A DNA stretch of 64,000 nt from Leptodactylus fallax (GCA_947044405.1 CAMRHE010000353.1:806001-870000), one strand, 5' to 3'; shown: positions 1 through 10,915, numbered from the stretch's first letter. Program-made: numbers and translations. Notes: generated by a model not told the origin, from the letters alone.

Positions 1-1059
1 TGTGGGCATTATCACTTGGAGGTGGCATTTTGGAGCTTTTAGGTTTTAGATTGGTATGTGGGGCCCTTAGGTGACCAAAATCATTATCATCCATTAGGCC
101 AGCCAATACCTGCACAGCCCCCAAATCCTCCAATTCCAAGTTAACTTTGGCGCATTGTCTTTTCTTAATGGCGGTATGACTTCTGTTGCAACATGAATGC
201 AGATGGATTCACCGTTTTAAATCGACATCCCCGGGAGGGATTAACGAATGCTTGTCCTTCGCTCCATTTTTATAATTTCCTGTAATATTTTGGAGTCAGG
301 GAATCTACTCAGGATGGATGCATTATGATACCGTCCACATGAAACACGTCTTTAAGGGGTGAGGGAATAAAAGTGTAACCCCCCCCCCCCCCGATATATC
401 TCTTTGAGTATATTTATTATATCTACTATGGCACATACCCTAAATCTGATAACATTATTAGGAATCCTCTTATCCATTTTTCTGGTATATTTGTGTGATA
501 TATATTTCCTTTGGGAAATGGGAAAGTATTGTATCTCATATATGGGCAATTCACTATATAGTGAACATAATATTCAGATCAATGCAGAGTGACTTTCACT
601 CTAGTATTAGTACGGTGATCTATGATTCATGGCTCTTATGGAGTTTAAAGAAGATATGTAATATAGATGGCACCTTGATAAGTGTAAGCTCAGTTGGGAA
701 ATTATTGTTCACTGTAGAGGTGAATACGGACCCTATATATATCTATTGATGCAATGTACCATCTGGATTTGATATCTGTTGTGCTTCAACATTTATATGT
801 ACTGCTGAATTGAGAAGTGCTGGTGCGGTATAGATCAAGCATCTTATGTGTTTAAGCATAATATTAGACAATACACATGAATTTCTTGATAACATGACTT
901 CTGTGTTTCCTGCTCCAACTGCCTACACTTAGGATCAGAGAGATGACAGCACGATGTAAACATAGGAAACACGCTTGTATGTCTCCATGACAACACTGAC
1001 AGCTTCCCTACCCTTGGGAGGAGCACCTCGGATGATGAATAAGGTAAGGGGAGGAGCAT
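1..1059. other. No recognisable gene
   Basis: Only short unrelated open frames occur here. A run of 14 C lies near 379-392. I recognise no conserved protein motif, RNA gene or terminal repeat. The last 200 bases may already belong to the degraded Penelope-like element that follows. Confidence 0.5.
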
Positions 1060-1214
1060 CGGTTATGGCTCCGCCTCCCCCACATTATGATTGGACGTGA
1101 CGTCATGTGACACACCCTGTGGGTGGGGCTTAGTTCCGTTTTAAGGAAGGCTTTCTTGAGACTCTGGCGCCATTGCTATTTCACTCTCACACTGAGAGGT
1201 TATACTTATTTAGT

Positions 1215-1253
1215 CCCCTGATGATCCAGCAATAGCTGGTGAAACGCGTAGGG
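1215..1253 (+). ncRNA. Hammerhead ribozyme (PLE type)
   Basis: The conserved boxes CTGATGA (1218-1224) and GAAAC (1241-1245) flank a 5-bp stem II, CCAGC (1226-1230) with GCTGG (1235-1239). GAAAC runs into ACGCGTA, giving the short stem III and a GTA cleavage triplet. CCC (1215-1217) can pair with GGG (1251-1253) as stem I. Hammerheads of this minimal form are known from Penelope-like retroelements. Both core boxes are intact, so self-cleavage is plausible. Confidence 0.75.
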
Positions 1254-2048
1254 TTTTTTTATTTTAACTCTTTAGCACTTAGGGAGAGACTTTTAAATGT
1301 GTGCTATAGGTGTCAGATAGAGGTGTATGTGGAAAGGGTGCTGGGAAGCTGTGGGGTGCTGACAAAATTACCCTATTGAGGGTGTATTCCACTATAACCT
1401 GCCAGTGGAGTGTATCTGGTGAATCCTCAGTGCCAGGTGACACACAGTTCTGACTGACTGTGTGTCCATATACATTTGAGGCTTTATTTGAGGCACCAGA
1501 CTGTACTTATACCTCAGGCAGAGTAGACGCTATCTCAGCTGTTATGAGAAGCAATATGCGGACTTTTGCTGAATACTAAACAAACCCCTCCCTGTCTTTG
1601 TCTTAGCTCCCTGCTTTGTTTGTTTAACCCCTCCCTGTTTGTTTGTTTGTTTTAGCTACCCTTCATACAATCCCTTTAAATGACACTAATGCTATTAATT
1701 ATATGACTCATGTTCCTATCAGTATTATGGTCATTAGAAAATAAAATAGCAGGGCTAATATCTGCTTTGGGCATCTATAAATATTAGTGCACACTATATA
1801 TGCAATTTATGTGATCTCATCCCTTCTTTTTCACTAATCACATGGTAGCACTTGGGAGCACTAGTGAGTCTCGTCTTTCTAGTACGAATTTATATTTATT
1901 TTTATTTATATAAGAAATAAAAGTGAAGTTTTATTATTTTCTACTCTATCAATTCCCTCCTGAAATTTAGATATATAAATCCTGATAGAGCTATAGGCAG
2001 GGTTGGACCTCCTGTATTCAGACTAACTGGTCTTTAACATTAGAATTG

Positions 2049-2105
2049 GATAGGAACCAAGGAAATGGCAGGACAACACGCGCGCTTGGACAATCAGGGC
2101 TTGTA
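2049..2105. repeat. Inverted repeat arm paired with 5404-5463
   Basis: About 55 bases, including CAACACGCGCGCTTGGACAA, are found almost unchanged on the opposite strand at 5404-5463. The arms bracket the PLE endonuclease remnant and the nested Tc1. The likely origin is an inverted terminal segment of the PLE. Confidence 0.75.
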
Positions 2106-2130
2106 GACACATATGGATAAACTGTAGTTC

Positions 2131-2606
2131 TCACTTTATTCCCACTATAGACCCCATCAAAGGCAGTTTTAGATGTAATCATTCAAAATGTAAATGCTAC
2201 CTGTCTATCAATCACCATGCAAATACCTTCAGGAGTAACTCTACAGGAGAAATTTTTGAAATAAAATTCTTCCTAAACTGTTCCACATCCTATGTAATCT
2301 ATCTATTAGAATGTCCATGTGGACTTCAATATTGGGATAACAATTATGACCTTAAGGGAACGCTTGAATAAGCATTGTTCCAATGTAACAAATGGATACA
2401 CGAAACATAGTGTCTCTAAACACGGTTTAAGCTACCACAATTGTATCTTTGAGGGTTTCACAATAACTCCTATAGATCATGTTTCAGATAATACACCCAA
2501 TCGAACCAACATTTTAAATAAAAAAGAGATGTACTGGATCTATAAAATGGACACATTAAGCCCTTCTGGGCTTAATGAGACACTTGAAGATGTCACTAAG
2601 TTCTAA
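2131..2606 (+). pseudogene. PLE C-terminal GIY-YIG endonuclease remnant
   Basis: Translation shows a cysteine-rich knuckle (RCNHSKCKCY) followed by YVIYLLECPCGLQY, the start of a PLE GIY-YIG endonuclease domain. After a frameshift near 2330, the rest of the domain reads on as LRERLNKHCSNVT to the stop at 2604-2606. The same order (Cys knuckle, then YVIY-LECPC, then a HRSNVT-like block) is found in the better preserved PLE at 43.7-44.1 kb. The domain nicks target DNA in the family. The reverse transcriptase part upstream is missing or unrecognisable, and the frameshift makes this copy inactive. Confidence 0.75.
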
Positions 2607-2816
2607 TATGATTGATTAAAATAATCTACAGATGCATAGAATGTTAATTCAGGTAGAATTCAATGGAAATCTCTTTTTTCCCACCATATTGGACCATTAT
2701 ATTCATATATTTTTATTATGAATATTTATATAGATTATTATTTTTATAATGAATATTTATATAGATTTTTATTATGAATTTAGACCTAGTTTTGATATAT
2801 ATTTTCTCTAGACATA

Positions 2817-3482
2817 CAGTCATATGAAAAAGTTTGGGCACCCCTATTAATCTTAATCATTTTTAGTTCGAAATATTTGGGTGTTTGCAACAGCCATTTC
2901 AATTTGATATATCTAATAACTGATGGACACAGTAATATTTCAGGATTGAAATTAGGTTTATTGTACTAACAGAAAATGTGCAATATGCATTAAACCAAAA
3001 TTTGACCGGTGCAAAAGTATGGGCACCTCAACAGAAAAGTGACATTAATATTTAGTAGATCCTCCTTTTGCAAAAATAACAGCCTCAAGTCGCTTCCTGT
3101 AGCTTTTAATCAGTTCCTGGATGAAGGTATTTTTGACCATTCCTCTTTACAAAGCAATTCCAGTTCAGTTAAGTTTGATGGTCGCCGAGCATGGACAGCC
3201 CGCTTCAAATTATCCCACAGATGTTCAATGATATTCAGGTCTGGGGACTGGGATGGCCATTCCAGAACATTGTAATTGTTCCTCTGCATGAATGCCTGAG
3301 TAGATTTGGAGCTGTGTTTTGGATCATTGTCTTGCTGAAATATCCATCCCCGGCGTAACTTCAAATTCGTCACTGATTCTTGTACATTATTCTCAAGACT
3401 CTGCTGATACTGAGTTGAATCCATGCCACCCTCAACTTTAACAAGATTCCCGGTGCCGGCATTGGCCACACAGCCCCAAAGC
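2817..3482 (-). repeat. Inverted duplication of the Tc1-A right end
   Basis: Read on the minus strand this segment encodes the C-terminal part of the same transposase, including QQDNDPKHSSK and NIIEHLWDNL, and ends at the terminal repeat. It matches 4263-4935 nearly base for base; the junction falls at about 3482, where similarity stops abruptly after GCTTTGGGGC. Confidence 0.85.
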
Positions 3483-3684
3483 AAAAATTTGGGTACCCTT
3501 ATCATTTTATTGATTTGAATACTCCTAACTACTTTTTACTGACTTACTGAAGCACAAAATTGGTTTTGTAACCTCACTGAGCTTTGAACTTCATAGCCAG
3601 GTGTATCCAATCATGAGAAAAGGTATTTAAGGTGGCCAATTGCAAGTTGTTCTCCTATTTGAATCTCCTCTGAAGAGTGGCATC

Positions 3685-4707
3685 ATGGGCTCCTCAAAAC
3701 AACTCTCAAATGATCTGAAAACAAAGATTGTTCAACATAGTTGTTCAGGGGAAGGATACAAAAAGTTGTCTCAGAGATTTAACCTGTCAGTTTCCACTGT
3801 GAGGAACATAGTAAGGAAATGGAAGACCACAGGGACAGTTCTTGTTAAGCCCAGAAGTGGCAGGCCAAGAAAAATATCAGAAAGGCAGAGAAGAAGAATG
3901 GTGAGAACAGTCAAGGACAATCCACAGACCACCTCCAAAGAGCTGCAGCATCATCTTGCTGCAGATGGTGTCACTGTGCATCGGTCAACAATACAGCACA
4001 CTTTGCACAAGGAGAAGCTGTATGGGAGAGTGATGCGAAAGAAGCCGTTTCTGAAAGCACGCCACAAACAGAGTCGCCTGAGGTATGCAAAAGCACATTT
4101 GGACAAGCCAGCTTCATTTTGGAAGAAGGTCCTGTGGACTGATGAAACAAAGATTGAGTTGTTTGGTCATACAAAAAGGCGTTATGCATGGCGTCCAAAA
4201 AACACACCATTCCAAGAAAAACACTTGCTACCCACTGTAAAATTTGGTGGAGGTTCCATCATGCTTTGGGGCTGTGTGGCCAATGCCGGCACCGGGAATC
4301 TTGTTAAAGTTGAGGGTGGCATGGATTCAACTCAGTATCAGCAGATTCTTGAGAATAATGTACAAGAATCAGTGACGAATTTGAAGTTACGCCGGGGATG
4401 GATATTTCAGCAAGACAATGATCCAAAACACAGCTCCAAATCTACTCAGGCATTCATGCAGAGGAACAATTACAATGTTCCGGAATGGCCATCCCAGTCC
4501 CCAGACCTGAATATCATTGAACATCTGTGGGATAATTTGAAGCGGGCCGTCCATGCTCGGCGACCATCAAACTTAACTGAACTGGAATTGTTTTGTAAAG
4601 AGGAATGGTCAAAAATACCTTCATCCAGGATCCAGGAACTGATTAAAAGCTACAGGAAGCGACTAGAGGCTGTTATTTTTGCAAAAGGAGGATCTACTAA
4701 ATATTAA
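3685..4707 (+). CDS. Tc1-family transposase, apparently intact
   Basis: This 340-residue protein would cut and paste its own element as a DD34E transposase acting in the nucleus on the terminal repeats. The N-terminal half has paired-like helix-turn-helix segments (residues about 8-110) with a GRPR motif near residue 59. The catalytic triad is D153 (in [11 protein letters not shown]), D244 (in QQDNDPKH) and E279 (in NIIEHLW), with a glycine-rich box KFGGGSIMLWG between them. The Met at 3685 was chosen over 3640 because it gives the usual family length and places the triad at the positions known for Sleeping Beauty. No frameshift or stop interrupts the frame. It is the only transposase in the window with all catalytic residues in one open frame. 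Confidence 0.9.
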   Translation: MGSSKQLSNDLKTKIVQHSCSGEGYKKLSQRFNLSVSTVRNIVRKWKTTGTVLVKPRSGRPRKISERQRRRMVRTVKDNPQTTSKELQHHLAADGVTVHRSTIQHTLHKEKLYGRVMRKKPFLKARHKQSRLRYAKAHLDKPASFWKKVLWTDETKIELFGHTKRRYAWRPKNTPFQEKHLLPTVKFGGGSIMLWGCVANAGTGNLVKVEGGMDSTQYQQILENNVQESVTNLKLRRGWIFQQDNDPKHSSKSTQAFMQRNNYNVPEWPSQSPDLNIIEHLWDNLKRAVHARRPSNLTELELFCKEEWSKIPSSRIQELIKSYRKRLEAVIFAKGGSTKY

Positions 4708-5114
4708 TGTCACTTTTCTGTTGCGGTGCCCATACTTTTGCACCGGTCAAATTTTGGTTTAATGCATATTGCACATTTTCTGTTAGTACAATAAACCTCA
4801 TTTCAATCCTGAAATATTACTGTGTCCATCAGTTATTAGATATATCAAATTGAAATGGCTGTTGCAAACACCCAAATATTTAGAACTAAAAATGATTAAG
4901 ATTAATAGGGGTGCCCAAACTTTTTCATATGACTGTATTTGTAAATGTACACATTTATAAATCCTTCCTTTTATACTTTTTCATTGCGGATGTGGACACA
5001 GATCAAATTTAATTTCAGTTTTTTTGCTAATTTTTAAGTTTTTATTGTGTTTTATTATTTTTATTATCATTGCTCCATTAAATATATATTAAGAAAAGAC
5101 TGTTATTATCTGTT

Positions 5115-5115
<1 letters not shown>

Positions 5116-5148
<33 letters not shown>

Positions 5149-5200
5149 GTGTTTGGATTTCTTATGCATTCCTCATATGTGTGTATATATATGTGTATAT
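5116..5200. repeat. TA/TG-rich microsatellite
   Basis: A perfect TA run of about 26 bases is followed by imperfect TATATG/TGTG repeats. It lies in the 3' noncoding part of the degraded PLE. Confidence 0.85.
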
Positions 5201-5316
5201 GTGTACCCTAGGTTTATTTATTTATATGTAAATTTTTATAGTAAGATTCACAAATGATACATTATATACGCTATATACGTTTTTACTCTTATTTTTATTT
5301 GTTAGATTTAATTATT

Positions 5317-5359
5317 GCACTTGAAAAAGGAATACTTTTTTTCCAGAAACGCTTTGTGC
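5317..5359 (+). ncRNA. Degenerate hammerhead-like core
   Basis: GCAC (5317-5320) and GTGC (5356-5359) can form stem I. Between them are CTTGAAA, a decayed version of CTGANGA, an A/T-rich AAAGGAA...TTTTTTCC stem II and an intact GAAACGC box (5346-5352). The damaged first box argues against activity. It is read as the ribozyme relic of the other end of the PLE that begins near 1060. Confidence 0.4.
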
Positions 5360-5403
5360 TTTTAATGAATATAGTGAGCACTACAGTTCAACCATATGTG
5401 ACT

Positions 5404-5463
5404 ACAGGCCCTGATTGTCCAAGCGCGCGTGTTGTCCTGCCATTTCCTTGGTTCCTATCCAAG
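5404..5463. repeat. Inverted repeat arm paired with 2049-2105
   Basis: This is the reverse complement of 2049-2105 with one or two mismatches. It marks the right part of the degraded PLE. Confidence 0.75.
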
Positions 5464-5636
5464 TCTACTGCATTCCTTGACGTCGTTACTCATGACGTAG
5501 GACAAGTCCGCTGCCACCTGAATTTTGGTTGTTTATACTAAACACTATTGGTTGTTGTGACTAATTCACAACACTATAAGGTGAGAGACCATCCTTTTGG
5601 CCCTTTAACAAAATTTCTCCTCTGCATGATACTGTA

Positions 5637-6532
5637 TCACACGATGTGCCGCTGGGCGTTTCTCTCTTTCTTTTTGTGGAAATCTGAGAAAATGGAGATC
5701 TTGTGAAACAGTTCAGGGAGACAGTCTAGTTTACGAGATGCTAATAACACCAAATCTTTAGTGCGAAAAAAGTGAATCCTCGCCAGGACGTCTCTTGGAA
5801 TTGATTCGTCCAAATGTGAGGGTCTGGGGACTCTGTGTGCTCTGTCGATAGTTAAGTCTATAGACTGATGGTCAGGCAGTAAGGCACGCATCAGACCCTA
5901 AAGGAAAGTGGGCAGTTCTCCCGTAGCAACCGTCTCCGGAATGCCCCTGAATTTCAAGTTATTCCTTCTTGACCGATCTTCCAAATCAGCTATTTTAGCT
6001 TTCAAAAAGGTCACATCCTTTTCCACATCATAATGGGCATCTATAAGGTCATTATGGGATGTAGCAAATTCCGCCATTTTAGATTCTATATGTACAGTGC
6101 GACTTTTCAGATCTTGAATGTCTCGCTCAAGTGGTGTGATCATAAGAGACATATCAGCTTTCAGTGATTTACAGAAGGATGTCAACATAACTTTCATAGA
6201 GGCCTCAGTCAGTAGTTCTCTGATGCCGGTATATCAGCAAAAACATCGACACAAGGTGTTATAGAGTGTATGTTATGTCTCACCTCTCCGTCAGAGACAG
6301 CAGCATCTTTAAGTCGGGGTCTCAATTTAGCTGGGCTGGCAGTAGGAGACCGTGGTATCGCCGCTGTGGAAGGAGAGTTAGATGCGGGTACCTCCTCGGC
6401 TCCATCTTGGGAGGACGACCAATTCGAGCAGGCCACAGCCCTTGTTGGAGACGATGCAGCATATTGTGGTTCCGTAACTGTCAGCAGCTGTGATAGTGAT
6501 GGAGCGGAGAGGGTCCGCCGGTGTGCAGACAA
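5637..6532 (-). pseudogene. L1/Tx1-like LINE ORF1 protein remnant
   Basis: Reading the minus strand from 6532, a Ser/Pro-rich N-terminal part is followed, in another frame from 6197, by a coiled-coil-like stretch (DIQDLKSRTVHIESKMAEF). Next come LEDRSRRNNLKFRGIPE, the usual entry to the L1 ORF1p RNA-recognition domain, and after an in-frame stop at 5898-5900, IDRAHRVPRP and RDVLARIHFFRTKD. ORF1p binds LINE RNA and acts as a chaperone in retrotransposition particles. One frameshift (about 6200) and one nonsense codon break it, and the sequence ends near 5637 without the C-terminal domain or an ORF2. Confidence 0.75.
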
Positions 6533-6780
6533 GGTAAGCGGCTCATCAAGATGGCGCCTCCCTCCCCCGTGTGAGAAGTAAAAATTTGAAATCTACTGCG
6601 GTTTGGCCGTTGTTTTCCGTTTTTTAGGCATCCTTGGGGCCAGCGGGTGTTCACCGACCAGAAACCGCCGAGGTAGCCACAGGATCGTCGCTGTGAAACA
6701 TCGATGACAAGGCTCGATGCAGGAGCTGAGGATCTATGCTGCCATCTCAGTCCGCGTTAAGCTCCGCCCCCAAGACCATA
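6533..6780 (-). other. Probable 5' leader of the LINE remnant
   Basis: This GC-richer sequence lies directly upstream (minus strand) of the ORF1 remnant and contains AAGATGGCGCC-like and GATGGCAGC stretches typical of LINE 5' leaders. Assignment is positional only. Confidence 0.35.
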
Positions 6781-7320
6781 TCTTTTGAACGGATAGATGA
6801 ATTTTAAAAGATAGAAGTGAGAATCAAATGTTATATGAAATTTAGTATTATGTACTTGGTGACAGACCCTCTTTTAATCAGTGTCACAGTCTGAAAACTT
6901 TTTAACAGTATGTGAAGCTATTATATTTTGGAAGAATAGTGTGTGGACAACTGTACTGGGACCCAAAGAATAAAGATAACTTATTATTTATGTAACATGG
7001 TGTGGACCCGAAAAACAGAAACCCCATATGTTTAAAAAGCAGTTATCCGTGGAAACTTCCGGAACCCACAGATCTGCTGGGATCCACTGGGTTTCTCCGT
7101 CCCCCATTCTGCATAATTTAAGTCCCCAAATGGTCACCAAACACTAGTGCAGTTATTATTATTATTAGTGCAGTTATTATGCAGTTATTACAACTGCTGC
7201 CAAAACCAATGCAAAAAATGTATCAGATGTCATCAGGTTTTTTTTTTTTTTTTTTTTACAAATTTCTACTCCAAAACCAGAAGTGGTCATCAGCTGTCAT
7301 CAGTTGTCAACTATTAGGGC
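6781..7320. other. No gene; poly-T tract
   Basis: There is no coding signal. A run of 20 T occurs near 7238-7257, and a short duplicated TTATTATTAGTGCAGTTATT stretch near 7150-7187. Confidence 0.5.
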
Positions 7321-8000
7321 GCGGCTTCCCTGTACCCTCCTGCCTCCCTTTCTCCTAAGATAGCTGTGATGGCTGCTGTTCCCTATAGCAGACCATCATA
7401 GTCAAGTTAAATTCCCACATTGGCAATCACCGCGTTTAGTCACTGACTGATCGAATACTAATGGCGGCGATCAGGGAGGTTTCATCATGCATACAAACTG
7501 GCATGGCTGCTGTCCAAGACAGCAGACCATCCCAGCTAACTGCCAGGTGACAAATTGTGTGGTCTCACATAGGTGATCGCCGCCACTACCCACGTAACTA
7601 ATGGTGGTGATCATGTAAGTGCGACTGCTGCCAGGTAAATCCTTATTGCCTCATTAAATTGTAATGCCTGCTGTGATGATTGCTGTATGGGAGAACAGAT
7701 CATCATGGCATTCAACAGGGGGCTCCAGTAATGGAACAAATGGCATTGATCCTAATGGTGACTAATGGCGGCGATTGCCGATATGCGATCATTGCTATTT
7801 GCATTTATTTATACATGTATGGTGTGATGTCTGCTGTCTGGGACCATCACAGCTTAGTGCAAGTGTAAATGACGGCGGTCCCACAATGGTGATCGCCGCC
7901 ATTAGTCACAGATTAGTCAGTAACTACCTAGACACTAATGGCGGCGATCCAGATGTGAGATTGGCACCATTTGCTATGATAGGCTGCTGTCCCTGCCTCT
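7321..8000. repeat. Recurring TAATGGCGGCGATC motif cluster
   Basis: The motif TAATGGCGGCGATC or its complement occurs at least six times (near 7460, 7570, 7605, 7765, 7895 and 7937), with variable spacing and in both orientations. It is interleaved with GGCTGCTGTCC/GACAGCAG-like palindromic words. It is read as the internal part of a noncoding element, not a gene; the open frames here have no family similarity I recognise. Confidence 0.55.
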
Positions 8001-8985
8001 AATTTGCTATCCATATTTACCTTCCCTATTGCCTTCCTTTGCTGTGTGTCCCTTCTGTGACCACTTCCTCATTGTGCCTTCGGTATTACCTTCTGCCCCC
8101 CTTTTCTTTGTACCACCTTCATTTCCCCCTCTGCCCACCTCCTTTTTGTACCACCTGTGTTGCATCCGCATACCCATCTTATTGTACCGCCTGCGTACCG
8201 TCTTTTTCGAACCTTTTTTATTCGGAGTCCTGCCATGTGGTCAGGCATTACAAAACTGCAACATGTAGGGTATTGCCATATACAGGAGAACCCAAGTTGC
8301 AATTTATGGGGTCTGGTGTCACATGCTGGGCACAATATATCAAGCACTGAAATGGCATATATGATTCACTTTTGGCGGTTTTCCACTATTGTGGTACCTC
8401 TTGGGCTCTGCAAATTTCACATGGCACCTATAAACCATTCCAGCAAAATCAGAGCTCCAAAAGACAAATAACGCTCCTTCGCTTCTGAGCATTCGTCTGT
8501 GCACAAAAAGCGTTTTTTGACCACAAATGGGGCATCGCTGTACGCGGGAGAAATTGTGTAACAGGATGGGGTTCCTTATTCCCAGGTAAATGGGGGGGGG
8601 GGGGGAATACGAAAAAGTACATATAACTGTAGAAATTATTTTTTGATGCCCAAATTCAGATAAGTTCAGTGAAAAGACTGGGGGTTTAAAATGGTTGTGA
8701 TGATTCTGCTTAAATATGGCTATAACTCAGAGCTGTATTTTGGTCTCTGGGTAGCGTATCTCTTTACTCATAAGGTGCGCAGCTATAAGCCTAGGTGTAT
8801 ATTGGCAGTAGTAGCAACGTTGTAACAATGGAGCTTTGTATCCATCCCAGCAGGGCTCCATTGTATTCCTACACAGCCCTGAGTGATCAAACAAACACCT
8901 GCATTGTCCAGTCTGCACTGATAGATCAGATCTGGCTGATAACATTGTATCATTCCACTTGGTCTCAGCTCTATACAAAAAATCT
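8001..8985. repeat. Dispersed repeat A fragment
   Basis: 8360-8550 carries the phrases TTTTGGCGGTTTTCCACTAT, GGGCTCTGCAAATTTCACAT and CTCCAAAAGACAAATAACGC. Related phrases recur at 9640-10000, 33160-33300 and 52860-52980. A G-run lies at 8591-8605. No gene is evident. Confidence 0.5.
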
Positions 8986-8989
8986 GGAC

Positions 8990-9560
8990 TTGAGAGCATT
9001 ATTCAATCAGACTTGCTGCCGCCGGTGACCTCATTCTGGGAGGTGGCATAAAGGGTATAAAAGATGAGGTAAGAGGCAATGGGAGGAGATTGGGCTGAGA
9101 CCATCACAGACTGCAGAGTTGTTACAGACAGTCCATGAGATTGTGCTGAGACTACAAGAGTTTACTGAGAGACTGTGATGAGAGCATGCAGGCTGGAATA
9201 TACTGTGATGCCACATGCTAGGAGTACATGCTAACAAGCCTCCACTGGTTACTCACACATAACAGAGCATGTGTGAGTGTTGGATTATAGAGCCACATCA
9301 AGGAGATGCGTGGTAAAGTAATTATTTCAATGTTATTCCCTTTTTATTTTTATTGTACTGTATATTGTAACTAGTAACTGTTAATGGTTGCATACATCTG
9401 CATATCTGTTCTGAACTGCATGTGTTAGATGTTAATACCGACCCATTTAGGGGTTAATAAATATATAAAATTTAGAAAGCTTGTCTTGTATTTATCTTGT
9501 GAACCCGGCACTCACTGGCGGTGAGTGTGGTTTTTATATGAAAGAAGACTCAGGTGGGGC
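8990..9560 (+). promoter_or_regulatory. Possible solo LTR-like segment
   Basis: GGGTATAAAAGATG near 9054-9066 looks like a TATA box, and AATAAA occurs near 9457, about 400 bases downstream; that spacing would suit an LTR. No matching TG...CA ends with a target duplication could be fixed, so the call is tentative. Confidence 0.25.
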
Positions 9561-9599
9561 CACAGCGGTGTTGGCGCACTGAGGATCTTTCACAATGGT

Positions 9600-10425
9600 C
9601 ATATCACCCCTATATGAATTCCTTAAAGAGGTCTAGTTTCCAAAATTGGGTCACTTTTGGGGGTTTTCCACTGTTGCTTCTATTGTTTTGCAAATGCAAC
9701 ATGGAACCTACAAATTTTCTTAATGAAATCACTACACCAAAATCCCATATTATGGTATGTTTTGCTGTTAATCCTGTCTTTGTTGCAAGAAAATCTGGTT
9801 TGAAATTGAAAATGTGCATAAAAAAAATGACATTTGGAAATTTCACCTCCATTTTGCATTAATTCCTATGGAACACCTAGAGGGTTAACAAAATTCCTAT
9901 ACACGGTTTTGAATAGCTTGAAGAGTACAGTTTCTAAAATGGAGTAATTTCTGGGAGTTTTCTATTATGTAGGCCCCTCAATGTCACTTCACAACTGAAT
10001 AGGTCCCTAGAAAACAGAATCTTGAAGTTTTCTTGAAAATCTCAGAATTTGCTACTAAATTTATATGCCTTCTAACATCCTAGAAAAGTAAAAGGACATT
10101 GAAGAAACAATGCCAAATTAAAAGTGGACATATGGTAAATGTTAATTAATAAGAATTTTGTGTGATATGACAAAATGTTAAAATTAATAATTATGCAATT
10201 TTCAGTATATTGTCCTTTTTATTTAGCAAAGAAACGCAAAGTATAATGACCAAAATTTACCACCAACATAAAGTACAATGGGTCACGAAAAAACAGTCTT
10301 GGAATCACCTGGATAGGTAACTGCATTATGACGCTATTCTCACAAAGTAAAAGATGTCATATTTGAAAACTGGGTTCTGAGCATTAACTCCCAAACTACC
10401 CTGCGTTCTTAAGGGGTTTAAGGAG
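9600..10425. repeat. Dispersed repeat A, longer copy
   Basis: Successive related blocks begin GTCTAGTTTCCAAAATTGGG (about 9631) and ACAGTTTCTAAAATGGAGTA (about 9928). Each is followed by TTTTGGGGGTTTTCCACTGT-like and ACATGGAACC-like phrases. The stretch ends near TTCTTAAGGGGTTTAAGG (10410). The A/T-rich second half has no coding signal. Confidence 0.55.
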
Positions 10426-10426
10426 C

Positions 10427-10483
10427 ATTATACTGTGGGGAGCGCTAATCGGGCATTAGTGCCCCCACACAGTATAATGCCCC
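10427..10483. repeat. Palindrome related to the hAT cargo module
   Basis: GCATTATACTGTGGGG at the left is complemented by CCCCACACAGTATAATGCC at the right. The arms resemble those found in the hAT elements at 14.0, 14.3, 23.3, 56.6, 56.9 and 61.7 kb. Confidence 0.6.
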
Positions 10484-10735
10484 ATTATTGTGCCTCCTCA
10501 CAGTATCCTCCTAGGCCCCCCCCACACTATATTCTCCATTAGTGCCCCTACACAAAATTAATATTAATAGCATCCCAGCGTCCAGGAGGAACATTCATCT
10601 CCCGCCCCTTGTTCCCAAGCCCTGATACCTTACACTAAGTGGCAGCAGGGATCAGCAGTTGTCCATGCTACCTGAGCAACAGCACTCACATGTGAAAACA
10701 GCAGGGATAATTGCCAATCACTGCTGCCGCTAGAG

Positions 10736-10915
10736 TTGCGTCTAGAATGAAGTTGCTCCTGGTACGTCCTACCTTCAACAACTCCAATCTAGTCACCTCA
10801 CTAATGAAGGCTCTAGAATGTAGTTGCTGAAGGTAGGACCTGCTAGAATCTAGGAAGTTCATTACTGAAATTACTAGAATGTAGTTGCTGCAGGTAGGTT
10901 CACAGTTTCGGGGTA
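10736..10915. repeat. Imperfect tandem repeat, about 60-70 bp unit
   Basis: TCTAGAATGTAGTTGCTG, or a close variant followed by AGGTAGG, occurs three times (near 10741, 10811 and 10871). Nearby CCTACCTTCAACAACTCC is its partial complement, so the block can fold on itself. The rest of 10484-11267 has no gene. Confidence 0.6.

Larger units (their letters stand above)
2817..4935 (+). mobile_element. Tc1/mariner element A with enlarged inverted ends
   Basis: Ends start CAGTCATATGAAAAAG on the left and finish with its complement on the right. Both are flanked by TA (2815-2816 and 4936-4937), the Tc1 target duplication. The element carries one transposase on the plus strand. The left end is unusual: 2817-3482 is an inverted copy of the right 670 bases, including the 3' third of the transposase gene, rather than a normal left end. 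The element sits inside the degraded PLE. Confidence 0.9.
1060..5560 (+). mobile_element. Degraded Penelope-like element
   Basis: The stretch has a hammerhead ribozyme at 1215-1253, a PLE C-terminal endonuclease remnant at 2131-2606 and a second degenerate ribozyme-like core at 5317-5359. About 55 bases near 2049-2105 reappear inverted at 5404-5463, as expected for PLEs, which often carry inverted or tandem terminal segments. The reverse transcriptase part is not recognisable. A Tc1 element (2817-4935) is inserted in the middle, so this copy is older than the Tc1. Outer limits are approximate because no target duplication was found. Confidence 0.55.

Noticed and set aside
361..392. Poly-C run as a functional element
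   Set aside because: Simple homopolymer with no associated motif.
8029..8471. Overlapping 79-104 residue frames on both strands
   Set aside because: Noncoding dispersed repeat; frames overlap on both strands and match no family.
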